A stretch of 49,919 nucleotides of DNA from Mycolicibacter sinensis (GTDB taxonomy: Bacteria; Actinomycetota; Actinomycetes; Mycobacteriales; Mycobacteriaceae). Below the pieces are notes generated by a model. It saw only the letters and a list, made by a program, of their open reading frames with translations. It did not search any database and had not been told where the DNA came from. The translations under genes and the position numbers were made by a program. Shown in pieces: positions 1 through 8,904 of this stretch. Positions within the stretch are counted from its first letter, which is position 1. Every line of letters begins with the position of its first letter. The stretch spans positions 1-49,919 of the forward strand of contig NZ_LZJK01000085.1 of assembly GCF_001667945.1 (NCBI RefSeq). The letters are read 5' to 3'.

Positions 1-281
1 CCGGAAGTCGTGGTGATCAGCACGTCGATGTGGTCATACTCGGCCGACGCCACCTGCACCAGGTTGGCGACCTGGTCGTCGTCGGTGATGTCGGCCGGCA
101 CCGCCAGTGCCCGCCGCCCGGTGGCGGTGACCTCTTTAGCCACCTCCTCGAGACGATCCGCACTGCGGGCCACCAGCACCAGGTCGGCACCGTCGGCCGC
201 GAATCGGTGCGCCAGGGTACTGCCCAGCCCAGGTCCCACCCCGCTGATCACCACGACTTTGCCGTCGAGCATTCCCGTCAT
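1..281 (-). CDS. SDR family oxidoreductase, N-terminal part (runs off the left edge)
   Basis: Reading leftward from an ATG at 281, the product begins MTGMLDGKVVVISGVGPGLG, a Rossmann start with the glycine-rich TGxxxGxG-type turn of short-chain dehydrogenases. It continues through an arginine after the second strand (VARSADR) and a VPADITD stretch typical of classical SDRs. About 93 residues are visible; the YxxxK catalytic motif would lie outside the window. The start is two bases past the stop of the DUF1214 gene upstream, so the two are probably one leftward operon. The family call is sound but the substrate is unknown. An ATG at 272 is a possible alternative start. Confidence 0.78.
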   Translation of the reverse strand, partial: MTGMLDGKVVVISGVGPGLGSTLAHRFAADGADLVLVARSADRLEEVAKEVTATGRRALAVPADITDDDQVANLVQVASAEYDHIDVLITTTS

Positions 282-283
282 CT

Positions 284-1420
284 TCACCCCAGCATCCTGT
301 TAGCGATTTGCCGCTGGCGCTGCGCGATACGCGCCCGCCAGCCGTCTTGCGCGATCTTGTTGTGGTCGTAGTAAGGCAGTATCGCCGGCACCGAGTCGAC
401 ATCGACGAGTTCGACGGTCGGTCCGTCGGCCTCGGTCAGCTGTCGCGACACCCGCTGCCAGCGGAACTGCAGGAAACCGCGGCGATGACCCAGGGTCTCG
501 ACCCAGTTGGTGACGCCGGGGTTGGTGTCAGACACCACGATCCGGATCTTGCCGTCCGGATCCGCTTGCGCCTGCGTGCCGTTCAGGGAGGTCTGGTGGT
601 TGATGTAGTCCAGCGAGATGTACCACAGGCTGCCCAACTGGAAGCCCAGGTAGGGCGCATCGGTCACCGGCAGGGTGATCAGCAGTGCCTCGTTGGGCTG
701 CAACTCGTAGTGCCCGGCCGAGGAGTACTGGGTGGCCAGCCCGCCGGGGGTGAGCCGCGGCGCCACCATGGTGTTGACCGGGAGGTTGAGATAGAACCAC
801 TGGGGAAACGCCAGCCAGGTCTTGACCCGGTTGATCAGTTGCTTTCCCGCTGCCGCATAGCGCTTCTCGATGAGTTCGCGGGTCAGGGGCGGCGGCGCGG
901 TGCCCTCAGTGTCGGCCCGGGCGATCGAGAGTGTGCCACGCTGGGCGTCCCAGTCGTTGTAGACCTCGCGGATCACCAGTTGCGCCGGCGTCTTCGGCTG
1001 GAAGCGCCAGGTGAAGCTGCCGTCGGCGGCGACGTCGAGTTCGCGGTCATCGAACGCCGCTTCGCTGGCCGGAACGTTGTCATCGGTGTATTCGCCGCCG
1101 AGCAGCTGGAAGCTCAGGTCAGTCGTGGTCCCGCGCCGGCCGGTGACGACATAGTCGTTGCCAGGCCGCACGACGGTGCCGAAGTACAGCGTGTCGGGAT
1201 TGTCCAGGCCCATCTTGGTGAACGGTCCGGTGCCCGACAGCAGGAACGGATGATCGCGTTCGGAGTTGAATGCGGCATGCACGCACGCTTCGACACCGCC
1301 GGCCAGGTACTGCAGACCTTCCAGCAGGTCTGCTTCGGTGTCGATGTGGGCAGCGGCGGCAACCAGCTTCTCCGCCTCGGCGATCGCGGCCGAAAGGGGT
1401 TCGGAGTACGTCGAGGACAT
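284..1420 (-). CDS. DUF1214 domain-containing protein
   Basis: This 378-residue protein starts MSSTYSEPLSAAIAEAEKL. The open frame continues further upstream, but that extension overlaps the divergent IclR gene and looks non-coding, so the ATG at 1420 was chosen. The N-terminal third is helical. The C-terminal half has the DUF1214 pattern: a WFYLNLPVNTM segment, then YSSAGHYELQPNEALLITLP and GFQLGSLWYISLDY. No signal peptide is evident. The family has no well-established biochemical role; members often sit beside oxidoreductases in actinobacterial catabolic loci. Here it is divergent from an IclR regulator and precedes an SDR, so a regulated catabolic role is inferred only. Confidence 0.85.
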   Translation of the reverse strand: MSSTYSEPLSAAIAEAEKLVAAAAHIDTEADLLEGLQYLAGGVEACVHAAFNSERDHPFLLSGTGPFTKMGLDNPDTLYFGTVVRPGNDYVVTGRRGTTTDLSFQLLGGEYTDDNVPASEAAFDDRELDVAADGSFTWRFQPKTPAQLVIREVYNDWDAQRGTLSIARADTEGTAPPPLTRELIEKRYAAAGKQLINRVKTWLAFPQWFYLNLPVNTMVAPRLTPGGLATQYSSAGHYELQPNEALLITLPVTDAPYLGFQLGSLWYISLDYINHQTSLNGTQAQADPDGKIRIVVSDTNPGVTNWVETLGHRRGFLQFRWQRVSRQLTEADGPTVELVDVDSVPAILPYYDHNKIAQDGWRARIAQRQRQIANRMLG

Positions 1421-1447
1421 CTCAGTAGCACCTCGCTGACAGTCGAG

Positions 1448-1487
1448 CGGTTCAATATTGGACCACATTGGTAGATATCTCGAACCG
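1448..1487. promoter_or_regulatory. Candidate operator between the DUF1214 and IclR genes
   Basis: The 96 bp divergent intergenic region has an AT-richer core bounded by CGGTTC (1448-1453) and GAACCG (1482-1487), with two TTGG half-repeats inside. IclR regulators often bind such divergent promoters, so this could be the site for the adjacent regulator. The arms are only 6 bp, so support is weak. Confidence 0.25.
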
Positions 1488-1516
1488 AGGTTAAACCGTC
1501 GGGGTAGCATGCTGCA

Positions 1517-2431
1517 ATGCCGGAAGCCCAACAATCCGTTCGGTCGTCTCCGCCGACCGAGCGGGTGGTGAGTGTCCTGGACTTTCTGGCCTGTCACCCC
1601 GACCAGCGCTTCGGCCTGTCCGAGCTGGCCCGCCGGACCGGCCTGTCCAAGCCGACCTGTCTGGGGATCGCCACCACCCTGACCGATGCCGGCTACCTGA
1701 TCCGTGACGATGCGGACAAGGCCTACCGGTTGGGGCCGGCCCTGATCTCCCTGGGCCGCGCCGCCCAGCAGTCGCTGCGGGTCGGCCCGGAGGCGCGCGA
1801 GGAACTGCGCCGACTCGCCCATGATTTCGCGACGTCCGCGGCATTGAGCGCGGTGGTCGAGGACCGGATCACGGTGCTGGAGCTGGTCGCGGCACCCAAC
1901 GCGCATCTGGGGGTACAGGCCGGCCAGAGTTATCCGTTTGCGCCGCCGGTGGGGCTGATGTTCGTGCTCTGGGACGATGCTGCCCTGCAGGACTGGCTGG
2001 CCCGGCAACCCACGATCCCGCTGCGTGCTGAGAGCGAGCGTCTCGCGCGCGTCGTCGCCGAATGCCGGGCCGACGGTTATCTGGTCGAGCGGCTGACGCC
2101 GGGCGGGCAGCGGCTCTACGCCCTGATGGCCGGCCTGTCCAGCGAGCTGCCCGACGAGCTGCGGGCCTTATTGGGCGAACTGGTGTCGGCGATCGGCGAG
2201 CGGGTGTACCTGCGCGGCGAAGCCGGCGGCCGGGGGCGCCACGACATCAGCGTGATCTCGGCGCCGGTCTACGACCATCATCAGCGCCAGGCGATGGTCG
2301 TGTCGCTGCACGCCCAGCGGGCCCTGACCGACACCGAGATCAGCAAGTGGGCCCGCGGACTGCTGCGGACCGCCGAGGCGCTCACCGCGCAACTCGGCGG
2401 GACCAAGCCGACGCTAGATTCGGCGTCATGA
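1517..2431 (+). CDS. IclR family transcriptional regulator
   Basis: The protein has 304 residues. An N-terminal winged helix-turn-helix covers about residues 15-80, with recognition-helix context LSELARRTGLSKPTCLGIA. An IclR effector-binding domain follows to about residue 290 (YRLGPALISLGRAAQQSL, then the central VVEDRITVLELV region). It is divergent from the DUF1214 gene and overlaps the next gene by four bases (ATGA), so it is translationally coupled to the NTF2-like, LLM and EthD-like genes and probably controls both arms. The ATG at 1517 gives a normal family length. The effector cannot be read from the sequence. Confidence 0.92.
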   Translation: MPEAQQSVRSSPPTERVVSVLDFLACHPDQRFGLSELARRTGLSKPTCLGIATTLTDAGYLIRDDADKAYRLGPALISLGRAAQQSLRVGPEAREELRRLAHDFATSAALSAVVEDRITVLELVAAPNAHLGVQAGQSYPFAPPVGLMFVLWDDAALQDWLARQPTIPLRAESERLARVVAECRADGYLVERLTPGGQRLYALMAGLSSELPDELRALLGELVSAIGERVYLRGEAGGRGRHDISVISAPVYDHHQRQAMVVSLHAQRALTDTEISKWARGLLRTAEALTAQLGGTKPTLDSAS

Positions 2432-2880
2432 CGTTGACCGTCGCCGATCAACTGGAGCTGTCCGGCCTCGTGCACCGCTATGCCGGGTATGTCGACGCCC
2501 GTCGGTTCGACGAGCTCGCCGAATTGTTCACCGCCGATACGGAGCTGATCCTGCCGAAGCCGCCGGAGCACCTGGAGCCGTGCCTGCGCCACAATGGCCA
2601 CGCCGGCGTGCACGCCGCGATGGCCGCCCTGGCCGGAGTGGCCAAAACCCACCACGGCATCGTCGGCGAGTTCTACACCGGCGCCGGCGATGTGGCGACC
2701 GGTGCCATCACCGGTGTGGCGCACCACTGGATCTCCCATGATGGCCAGTTCACCGACCACGTCTGGTATCTGCGCTACAGCGACGTCTACCGCCGCGGTG
2801 AGCAGGGCTGGCGGATTGCGGTGCGCACCCTGTCCATCGACGCCATCGAGACCCGCCCGGCCCGCCAGGTGCGATCATGA
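2428..2880 (+). CDS. Nuclear transport factor 2-like (SnoaL-type) protein
   Basis: This 150-residue protein begins MTLTVADQLELSGLVHRYAG and shows the SnoaL/NTF2-like layout: an N-terminal helix followed by YVDARRFDELAELFTADTEL, a central AALAGVAKTHHGIVGEFY segment and a C-terminal strand pair ending RIAVRTLSIDAIETR. Members are small cone-shaped enzymes or ligand-binding proteins, including isomerases and dehydratases acting on hydrophobic rings. The ATG overlaps the IclR stop (ATGA), and its own stop overlaps the next ATG, so it lies inside a tightly coupled operon. The exact activity is unknown; a role on a polycyclic or aromatic substrate is inferred from its neighbours. Confidence 0.85.
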   Translation: MTLTVADQLELSGLVHRYAGYVDARRFDELAELFTADTELILPKPPEHLEPCLRHNGHAGVHAAMAALAGVAKTHHGIVGEFYTGAGDVATGAITGVAHHWISHDGQFTDHVWYLRYSDVYRRGEQGWRIAVRTLSIDAIETRPARQVRS

Positions 2881-3809
2881 CCAGACCCCAGATCTCAATG
2901 CAGCTGCGGACTTTCACCGAGGATCCCGGACACGACTGGGACAGCACACTCGCACTCGGGCGGGCGATGGACGTCGCCGGGGTGGATCGTGTCGTGGTCT
3001 CCGACCATGTGGTGTTCGGCGAGAACCCGGACGCCTACGCCGACCCCCGCCTTGGCGGGATCGTCGGCGGGCGACAGCCGACCGGTCCCGACGGCCAGTG
3101 GCTGGACCCGTTGATCGTGTTGACCGCGCTGGCCGCGACCACCACCCGGATCCGGCTCGGCACCGCGGTGCTGCTGGCCGCGCTACGCCGGCCGGCGGTG
3201 TTGGCCAAACAGTTGGCCACACTGGATGTGCTGTCCGGCGGGCGACTCGACCTCGGTGTGGGTGTCGGCTGGCAGCGCGAGGAGTATGAGGCCGCCGGCC
3301 TGGCCTTCGAGCGGCGCGGCCGGCTGCTGGATCACACCCTGGAGGTGTGCCAGACGCTTTGGACCCACCAACGGAGCAGCTATACCTCGCCGGAGTTGTC
3401 GTTCGAGAACATCCACCAGATGCCCAAACCCGTTCAACCCGGCGGGGTTCCGATCTGGGTCAGTGGCACCGTCAACGATGCGGTGGCACGCCGGCTGGCC
3501 CGGTTCGGCTCCGGCTGGATCCCGTGGGGTCCGGCGATCCAGGATCCGGCCGGCGCCATTGCGGCGATGAAGGATCGCATCGCCGGTCTCGGTGGCGATC
3601 CGACCGGGCTACAGGTGCTGGGTCACGCGAAAACCGTCAAACGCGCCGACGGTTCCGTGGACACCGCGGCCACCGCGGCGTCGGCGCCGGCGCTGGTGGC
3701 TGCCGGCGTCACCGATGTGCGGGTCACCTGCTCACTGCCACGCGACGCCGGCCGGGCAACGGAACTGCTGAGTGAACTCGTCGAGGCGTTTCGCGCCGCA
3801 ACCGATTAG
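2877..3809 (+). CDS. LLM-class F420-dependent oxidoreductase
   Basis: This 310-residue TIM-barrel protein belongs to the luciferase-like monooxygenase superfamily, in the mycobacterial F420 subgroup. Visible features are the DRVVVSDHVVFGEN segment near residue 40, IRLGTAVLLAALRRP near residue 95, and LDLGVGVGWQREEYEAAG near residue 125, the usual cofactor-side motif, followed by PVQPGGVPIWVSG. Mycobacterial members often use reduced F420 rather than FMNH2. The start overlaps the previous stop by four bases, so the gene is in the IclR operon. The substrate is not predictable; reduction or oxidation of a ring ketone would fit the context. Confidence 0.9.
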   Translation: MTRPQISMQLRTFTEDPGHDWDSTLALGRAMDVAGVDRVVVSDHVVFGENPDAYADPRLGGIVGGRQPTGPDGQWLDPLIVLTALAATTTRIRLGTAVLLAALRRPAVLAKQLATLDVLSGGRLDLGVGVGWQREEYEAAGLAFERRGRLLDHTLEVCQTLWTHQRSSYTSPELSFENIHQMPKPVQPGGVPIWVSGTVNDAVARRLARFGSGWIPWGPAIQDPAGAIAAMKDRIAGLGGDPTGLQVLGHAKTVKRADGSVDTAATAASAPALVAAGVTDVRVTCSLPRDAGRATELLSELVEAFRAATD

Positions 3810-3818
3810 GAGACAGCC

Positions 3819-4538
3819 GTGGAAAAAGTGGTGATCATCGCGCGCACAACGGATTCCAGCGACGAATGGTGCCAGAGGTTGCGCGGGCCGGTCGCCGACG
3901 AACTGCTGGCGCTGGGGCTACCGGGGCTGGCGATCAACGTCCGCGACGAGCCGGTGCGCGACGCCATGATGACCCTGACCACGCTGGACCCGCCGGCCGG
4001 CGCAGTGGTCAGCCTGTGGACTGAGCAGTATTACGGGAAGCAGGCCCGCGCCGCCATCGGGCTGATCGCCGCCGAGTCCGACTCGGCGGCAGCGTATCTG
4101 GTGACCGAATCGACGCCGATGCCGCCACCAGACGCCGGCAACGGCGCACGCACGCCAGGCCTGGCAAACGTGGCGCTGTTACGCCGCCCCGCCGACCTGG
4201 ACCACGAGACCTGGCTGCACCGCTGGCACATCGACCACACCCAGGTCGCGATCGACACGCAGGCGACCTTCGGCTACACCCAGAACGTCGTGGTGCGCGC
4301 GCTCACCGACGACGCGCCCCCGATCGACGGCATCGTCGAGGAACTGTTCCCCGACGCGGCGGTGTCGGATCCCTACGCGTTCTACGGCGCGGCCGACGAA
4401 GCCGATCTCACCGACCGGGTGGGCCGGATGATCGCCAGTGTCAGCGCGTTCGGGGCGCACCAGAACATCGACACGGTCCCGACCAGCCGCTACGTGTTCC
4501 GGTCCCCGTTTGTCACACGCACTGCTGGGAGAGTGTGA
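3819..4538 (+). CDS. EthD-like (dimeric alpha-beta barrel) protein
   Basis: A GTG start at 3819 follows an AGGAG ribosome site nine bases after the LLM gene, giving 239 residues. The C-terminal half has an EthD-type pattern: LRRPADLDHETWLHRWHIDHTQVAIDTQ, then TFGYTQNVVV and a late YVFRSPF strand, as in ferredoxin-like proteins that form dimeric barrels. The N-terminal half is a weaker copy of the same fold (VVIIARTTDSSDEWCQRLRG), so the protein may be an internal duplication. It closes the IclR operon. Its last 26 bases overlap the 3' end of the opposite-strand haemophore-related gene. The function is unknown. Confidence 0.72.
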   Translation: MEKVVIIARTTDSSDEWCQRLRGPVADELLALGLPGLAINVRDEPVRDAMMTLTTLDPPAGAVVSLWTEQYYGKQARAAIGLIAAESDSAAAYLVTESTPMPPPDAGNGARTPGLANVALLRRPADLDHETWLHRWHIDHTQVAIDTQATFGYTQNVVVRALTDDAPPIDGIVEELFPDAAVSDPYAFYGAADEADLTDRVGRMIASVSAFGAHQNIDTVPTSRYVFRSPFVTRTAGRV

Positions 4539-4776
4539 TCAGCGCCTGCCGCACGTTGGGGTGCCGCTCCAGATAAGCCAGCACCGGGTTCGGGGCGCCG
4601 GGGTCTTCCTGGCGTCCCTTCTCGTCCAGTTCGGCCCGGACGTCCGGGTGCCGGTTCAGGTAGGAGTCGATGGACTCGCCGACGGTTTGATCGCACGGTG
4701 CCGCGGTGGCCACCGGTGCCAGTAGCCCGGCCACGCTCAGTAGTCCGACCGCGATCGCTCGAGTAATGCCGCTCAT
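4513..4776 (-). CDS. Haemophore-related small secreted protein
   Basis: This 87-residue protein has an N-terminal hydrophobic signal sequence (ITRAIAVGLLSVAGLLAPVATAA) with a likely cleavage after AxA. The mature part has two cysteines, one at its start and one at the penultimate position, which could form a disulfide. Two similar segments, SYLNRHPDV and AYLERHPNV, match the repeated helix signature of mycobacterial haemophore-related (MHB-like) proteins. Such proteins are secreted and may bind haem. An in-frame GTG three bases upstream (4779) is possible; the ATG is preferred. It is probably monocistronic and convergent with the EthD-like gene. Confidence 0.72.
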   Translation of the reverse strand: MSGITRAIAVGLLSVAGLLAPVATAAPCDQTVGESIDSYLNRHPDVRAELDEKGRQEDPGAPNPVLAYLERHPNVRQALITLSQQCV

Positions 4777-4797
4777 CACTCGACGGTACCTGCGCGC

Positions 4798-6897
4798 TCA
4801 GTTCACGCTGGCCAGCGCGAAGGGCAGCACCTGTGGGGCGCCCGCGGCGCGCAGCACCCGGGCCGCCATCGTCAGCGTCCAGCCGGTGTCGGCCACGTCG
4901 TCGACGAGCAGCACCGGGCCGACGCCCGCCGGCAGGTCGGCGGGCGGCTGCCAGCAGCCGTGCAGGGCGGCGACCCGGTAGGCCGAGTTCGCTGCGGTAC
5001 TCGCTCGCCGGCCCGGCGCGTAGCGCAGCGTGTCCAGCCGGGTCAGCCGGCCCAGCTCGGCCAGCCGGTCGACCAGCGACTCGATCAGCTTCGGGTGGGT
5101 GCCCGAATCCAGGCCCACCACCGCGGTCGGCCTGGTCTGCCAGTCCCAGCCCGCCAGCACCGCCACCGCCGCACGCACCACCTCGTCGGGAACCTGCTGA
5201 TCCGGCTCGTCGAGCAGCCGCCGCAGCCGGGCCCCCCAGCCCAGGTCGGTGAGTCGGCCGATAACCCGGCCCGGCTCCGGCCCGTCGGTGATCCGCCCGG
5301 ACAGATCGACGCCGAGTTTGCCCAGACCGGAGGGCCACTGGCGGCGCGGGGTGAGCTCAACCCCGGGACGCATCAGCCGCTCCCGGGTGGCCGCGGCGGC
5401 GGCCGCATCCACCTCGGCGTCGAACCGCGGCCCGGCGCAGTTGTCGCACCGCCCGCAGCGTTCCCCGGCGCTCAGCTGTGGGTCGTTGAGCTGGGCCCGC
5501 AGGAAGCTCATCCGGCACTCGCCGGTGCGCTGATAGTCGAGCATGGCCTGCTGTTCGGCGCGGCGCAGCTCTGCGAGGTTGCGGTAGCGCTGCTCGTCGT
5601 AAAGCCACGGTTTGCCGGTGCCCAGCCAGCCGCCTTTGACCCGGCGCACCGCGCCGTCGACGTCGAGGACTTTGAGCACCATCTCCAGTCGCGAGCGATT
5701 CAAGTCCACCAGCGGTTCCAGGGCCGGCGTCGACAACGGCCGTTCACCGGAGAGTTCGCCGAGCACCTTGCGCACCACCGCTTCGGGCGGGAACGCCAGC
5801 GACGCGAAGTAACGCCAGATGTCCTGATCCTCCGGGCCGGGCAGCAGGATGACCTCCGCGCTGGCCGTGGAGCGCCCCGCTCGCCCCACCTGCTGGTAGT
5901 AGGCGATCGGTGAGGACGGCGCGCCCAGGTGGATGACGAATCCCAGGTCGGGTTTGTCGAACCCCATGCCCAGCGCCGACGTGGCGATCAGCGCTTTGAC
6001 CCGGTTGGCCAATAGGTCGGCCTCGAGCTGTTCCCGGTCGGCCGCTTCGGTGGAACCGGTGTAGGCGGCCACCGCGAACCCCTGCGCACGCAGGTCGGCG
6101 GCCACATCGTGGGCCTGGGCCACCGTAAGCGTGTAGACGATCCCGGATCCGGGCAGCTTCTCCAGGTGCGCGCCGATCCAGGCGGCACGCTGCGCCGGAC
6201 CACCGGCGTGCACCACCGAGAGCCGCAGCGACTCCCGGTCCAGGCCGCCACGCAGCACCAGCGTGTCGTGGTCGTTCGGGCCACCCATGCCGAGTTGGCC
6301 GGCGACGTCGTCGACCACCCGGTCGTTGGCGGTCGCGGTGGTCGCCAACACCGGAACTCCCGCGCCCAGGTCGGCGATCAGGGTGCGGATGCGCCGGTAG
6401 TCCGGCCGGAAATCGTGGCCCCAGTCCGAGACGCAGTGGGCCTCGTCGACCACCACCAGCCCGGCCCGGGCCGCCAGCGCGGGCAGCACGTCGTCGCGGA
6501 AATCGGGGTTGTTGAGCCGTTCGGGACTGACCAGCAGTACATCGAGGTCGCCGGCGCCGATCCTGGCCTGCACCTCGGCCCACTCGGTCATGTTCGACGA
6601 GTTGATGGTGGCGGCGTGCACCCCGGCGCGCTCGGCGGCGGCGACCTGGTTGCGCATCAACGCCAGCAGCGGTGACACGATGACCGTCGGCCCATCGCCG
6701 CGCTGCCGCAGCAGCTTGGCCGCGATGAAATACACCGCCGATTTGCCCCACCCGGTGCGCTGCACCACCAGTGCGCGCCGGCGCCCCACCACCAGCGCCT
6801 CGATTGCCGTCCACTGGTCGTCACGCAGCCGCGCCTGCGGTCCGGCCAGCTGTTCCAGGATCGCCTGGGCGTCGGCGCGTGTGGTCGAGTTGGTCAC
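4798..6897 (-). CDS. rqlH: RqlH-type RecQ-like DNA helicase with C-terminal phosphoribosyltransferase-like domain
   Basis: With a GTG at 6897 the product has 699 residues; another GTG at 6918 is equally possible. The helicase core has Walker A QRTGWGKS near residue 50, DEAHCVSDWGHDFRP (motif II and the RecQ aromatic-rich loop) near 160, TTATAND, and motif VI QQVGRAGR near 330. A four-cysteine zinc module follows (GECRMSF, later CGRCDNC). The last 130 residues include LLVDDVADTGWT, a PRPP-binding loop of type I phosphoribosyltransferases. No HRDC domain is seen. This matches the RqlH clade described from M. smegmatis, which is an ATP-dependent 3'-5' translocase and helicase. It lies 33 bp beyond hsaF on the same strand, but a functional link to steroid catabolism is not implied. 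Confidence 0.86.
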   Translation of the reverse strand: MTNSTTRADAQAILEQLAGPQARLRDDQWTAIEALVVGRRRALVVQRTGWGKSAVYFIAAKLLRQRGDGPTVIVSPLLALMRNQVAAAERAGVHAATINSSNMTEWAEVQARIGAGDLDVLLVSPERLNNPDFRDDVLPALAARAGLVVVDEAHCVSDWGHDFRPDYRRIRTLIADLGAGVPVLATTATANDRVVDDVAGQLGMGGPNDHDTLVLRGGLDRESLRLSVVHAGGPAQRAAWIGAHLEKLPGSGIVYTLTVAQAHDVAADLRAQGFAVAAYTGSTEAADREQLEADLLANRVKALIATSALGMGFDKPDLGFVIHLGAPSSPIAYYQQVGRAGRSTASAEVILLPGPEDQDIWRYFASLAFPPEAVVRKVLGELSGERPLSTPALEPLVDLNRSRLEMVLKVLDVDGAVRRVKGGWLGTGKPWLYDEQRYRNLAELRRAEQQAMLDYQRTGECRMSFLRAQLNDPQLSAGERCGRCDNCAGPRFDAEVDAAAAAATRERLMRPGVELTPRRQWPSGLGKLGVDLSGRITDGPEPGRVIGRLTDLGWGARLRRLLDEPDQQVPDEVVRAAVAVLAGWDWQTRPTAVVGLDSGTHPKLIESLVDRLAELGRLTRLDTLRYAPGRRASTAANSAYRVAALHGCWQPPADLPAGVGPVLLVDDVADTGWTLTMAARVLRAAGAPQVLPFALASVN

Positions 6898-6930
6898 GGC
6901 CCCATCGTGCCGGACCACCCCGACAGCTGC

Positions 6931-7959
6931 TTACTTCGCGGCCCGCTCTCGTTGGATCTCTAGTGCGATGTCGATGAGTTGGTCTTCTTGGCCGCCGATG
7001 AGTTTGCGTTGGCCGGCGCGGTGCAGCAGTTCGTGGGCGGGCACGCCGTAGCGTTCGCCTTGGCGTACGGCGTGTTTGAGGAAGCTGGAGTACACCCCGG
7101 AGTAGCCCATGATCAGCGCGTTGCGGTCCAGCACGCACTCGGCGGGCATGGCGGGGCGTACCACGTCCTCGGCGGCATCGGCGATGTCGAAGAAGTCGAT
7201 GCCGGTCTTGATCCCGACCTTGTCGAACACCCCGATCAACGCCTCCACCGGGGCGTTGCCCGCACCGGCGCCGAACCGGCGCACCGAGCCGTCGATCTGC
7301 TTGGCACCGGCGCGCACCGCCTCCAGGGAGTTGGCGACGCCGAGCCCAAGGTTCTCATGACCGTGAAAGCCCACCTGGGCGTCATCGCCGAGTTCGGCGA
7401 CCAACGCAGCCACCCGATCCCGCACCCCTTCGAGCACCAGCGCCCCGGCCGAATCCACCACATACACGCACTGGCAGCCCGCATCGGCCATGATGCGGGC
7501 CTGGCCGGCCAGCTTCTCCGGGGACACGGTGTGGGCCATCATCAAAAACCCGACCGTCTCCAGCCCGAGGTCACGGGCCAGCCCGAAGTGCTGGATGGAC
7601 ACATCGGCCTCGGTGCAGTGGGTGGCGATCCGGCAGATCTGACCGCCGTTGCCCTGCGCGGTCTTCATGTCGTCCTTGGTCGCCACCCCGGGCAGCATCA
7701 AAAACGCGATCTTGGCGTCCTTGGCGGTCCGCGCCGCCAACGCGATCAGCTCCTGATCCGGGGTCTTGGAAAACCCATAGTTGAAGCTCGAGCCACCCAG
7801 GCCATCACCGTGGGTGACCTCGATGACCGGCACCCCGGCCGCGTCAATCGCCGCAACGATCGCCGCGACCTCCTCGGCACTGAACTGGTGACGCTTGTGA
7901 TGGGAGCCGTCCCGCAAGCTGGTGTCGGTGATCCGTACATCGAAAATGTGATCAGACAT
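6931..7959 (-). CDS. hsaF: 4-hydroxy-2-oxohexanoate/4-hydroxy-2-oxovalerate aldolase HsaF
   Basis: This 342-residue aldolase cleaves the 4-hydroxy-2-oxoacid derived from the steroid ring A fragment into pyruvate and an aldehyde (propanal for cholesterol). The N-terminal HMGL-like TIM barrel shows [17 protein letters not shown] with the conserved metal-site Asp and catalytic His, and [10 protein letters not shown] supplies the two metal-binding histidines. The C-terminal DmpG-type communication domain contacts the partner dehydrogenase. HsaF family members pair with HsaG and channel the aldehyde. The start lies five bases past the hsaG stop, third in hsaE-hsaG-hsaF, and the order matches Rv3536c-Rv3534c. 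Confidence 0.95.
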   Translation of the reverse strand: MSDHIFDVRITDTSLRDGSHHKRHQFSAEEVAAIVAAIDAAGVPVIEVTHGDGLGGSSFNYGFSKTPDQELIALAARTAKDAKIAFLMLPGVATKDDMKTAQGNGGQICRIATHCTEADVSIQHFGLARDLGLETVGFLMMAHTVSPEKLAGQARIMADAGCQCVYVVDSAGALVLEGVRDRVAALVAELGDDAQVGFHGHENLGLGVANSLEAVRAGAKQIDGSVRRFGAGAGNAPVEALIGVFDKVGIKTGIDFFDIADAAEDVVRPAMPAECVLDRNALIMGYSGVYSSFLKHAVRQGERYGVPAHELLHRAGQRKLIGGQEDQLIDIALEIQRERAAK

Positions 7960-7964
7960 AGTCC

Positions 7965-8894
7965 CTACGCTCCTGCGGCCTTGGCGGTCGCCATCTCACG
8001 GGCGATCTCCTCACCCACCTTGGTGGCCGCCGCCGTCATGATGTCCAGATTGCCCGCATACGGGGGCAGGTAATCGCCGGCACCCTCGACCTCCACGAAG
8101 GTGGTGACCACCGCCCGTCCGCCGGAGTTCAGCGACGGCGCGTCGAACTGCGGCTCGTTGAGCAACCGATAACCCGGCACATAAGACTGCACCTGAGCCA
8201 CCACCTCCTTGATGGATGCGGTGATCGCGGCGTGGTCGGCGTCCTCGGGGATCTGGCAGAAAATGGTGTCGCGCATGATCATCGGCGGATCGGCCGGATT
8301 CAAAATGATGATCGCCTTGCCCTGCTGCGCCCCACCGATGGTCTCCACCCCCCGCGACGTGGTCTTGGTGAACTCATCGATATTGGCCCGCGTGCCCGGC
8401 CCCGCCGACACCGACGCCACCGACGCCACGATCTCCGCATACGGCACGCTGCCGCCCTGCTCGGCCACCGCCCGAGTCACCGCATACACGATCGGGATGG
8501 TGGCCTGCCCCCCGCAAGTGATCATGTTGACGTTCGGGGCGCCCACATGCTCATGCAGATTCGCCGGCGGGATCACCGCCGGACCCACCGCCGCCGGCGT
8601 CAAGTCAATCGCCCGGATCCCCGCCGCCTCATACTTAGGCGCATACGCCTTATGCACATACGCGCTGGTGGCCTCAAAAACAAAGTCCGGCAACTCATTC
8701 TGGGCCAACAACCAATCCGCCCCCTCGGCAGAGGTCTCCAAACCCAACTTGCGCGCCCGAGCCAAACCCTCCGACTCCGGATCGATACCGATCATCCACC
8801 GCGGCTCGAGCCACTCCGAACGCAACAACTTGTACAACAGATCGGTACTGATATTGCCCGACCCGACGATCGCGACTGACGCTTTGTCGGCCAT
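7965..8894 (-). CDS. hsaG: Acylating aldehyde dehydrogenase HsaG (propanal/acetaldehyde dehydrogenase)
   Basis: This 309-residue protein converts the aldehyde released by HsaF to its CoA thioester (propionyl-CoA in the cholesterol pathway) using NAD and CoA. An N-terminal Rossmann motif [13 protein letters not shown] is followed by [12 protein letters not shown]. The nucleophilic cysteine lies in [12 protein letters not shown] near residue 128, and the C-terminal half contains the usual [27 protein letters not shown] ribosome site precedes the ATG at 8894. It is translated between hsaE and hsaF with gaps of 10 and 5 bp, consistent with the HsaF-HsaG channelling complex. Confidence 0.95.
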   Translation of the reverse strand: MADKASVAIVGSGNISTDLLYKLLRSEWLEPRWMIGIDPESEGLARARKLGLETSAEGADWLLAQNELPDFVFEATSAYVHKAYAPKYEAAGIRAIDLTPAAVGPAVIPPANLHEHVGAPNVNMITCGGQATIPIVYAVTRAVAEQGGSVPYAEIVASVASVSAGPGTRANIDEFTKTTSRGVETIGGAQQGKAIIILNPADPPMIMRDTIFCQIPEDADHAAITASIKEVVAQVQSYVPGYRLLNEPQFDAPSLNSGGRAVVTTFVEVEGAGDYLPPYAGNLDIMTAAATKVGEEIAREMATAKAAGA

Positions 8895-8904
8895 GAGCGC
8901 TCCT

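Noticed and set aside
6898..6918. Upstream GTG of rqlH as the definite start
   Set aside because: Neither GTG (6918 or 6897) has a convincing ribosome site; the shorter form was used, without strong evidence.
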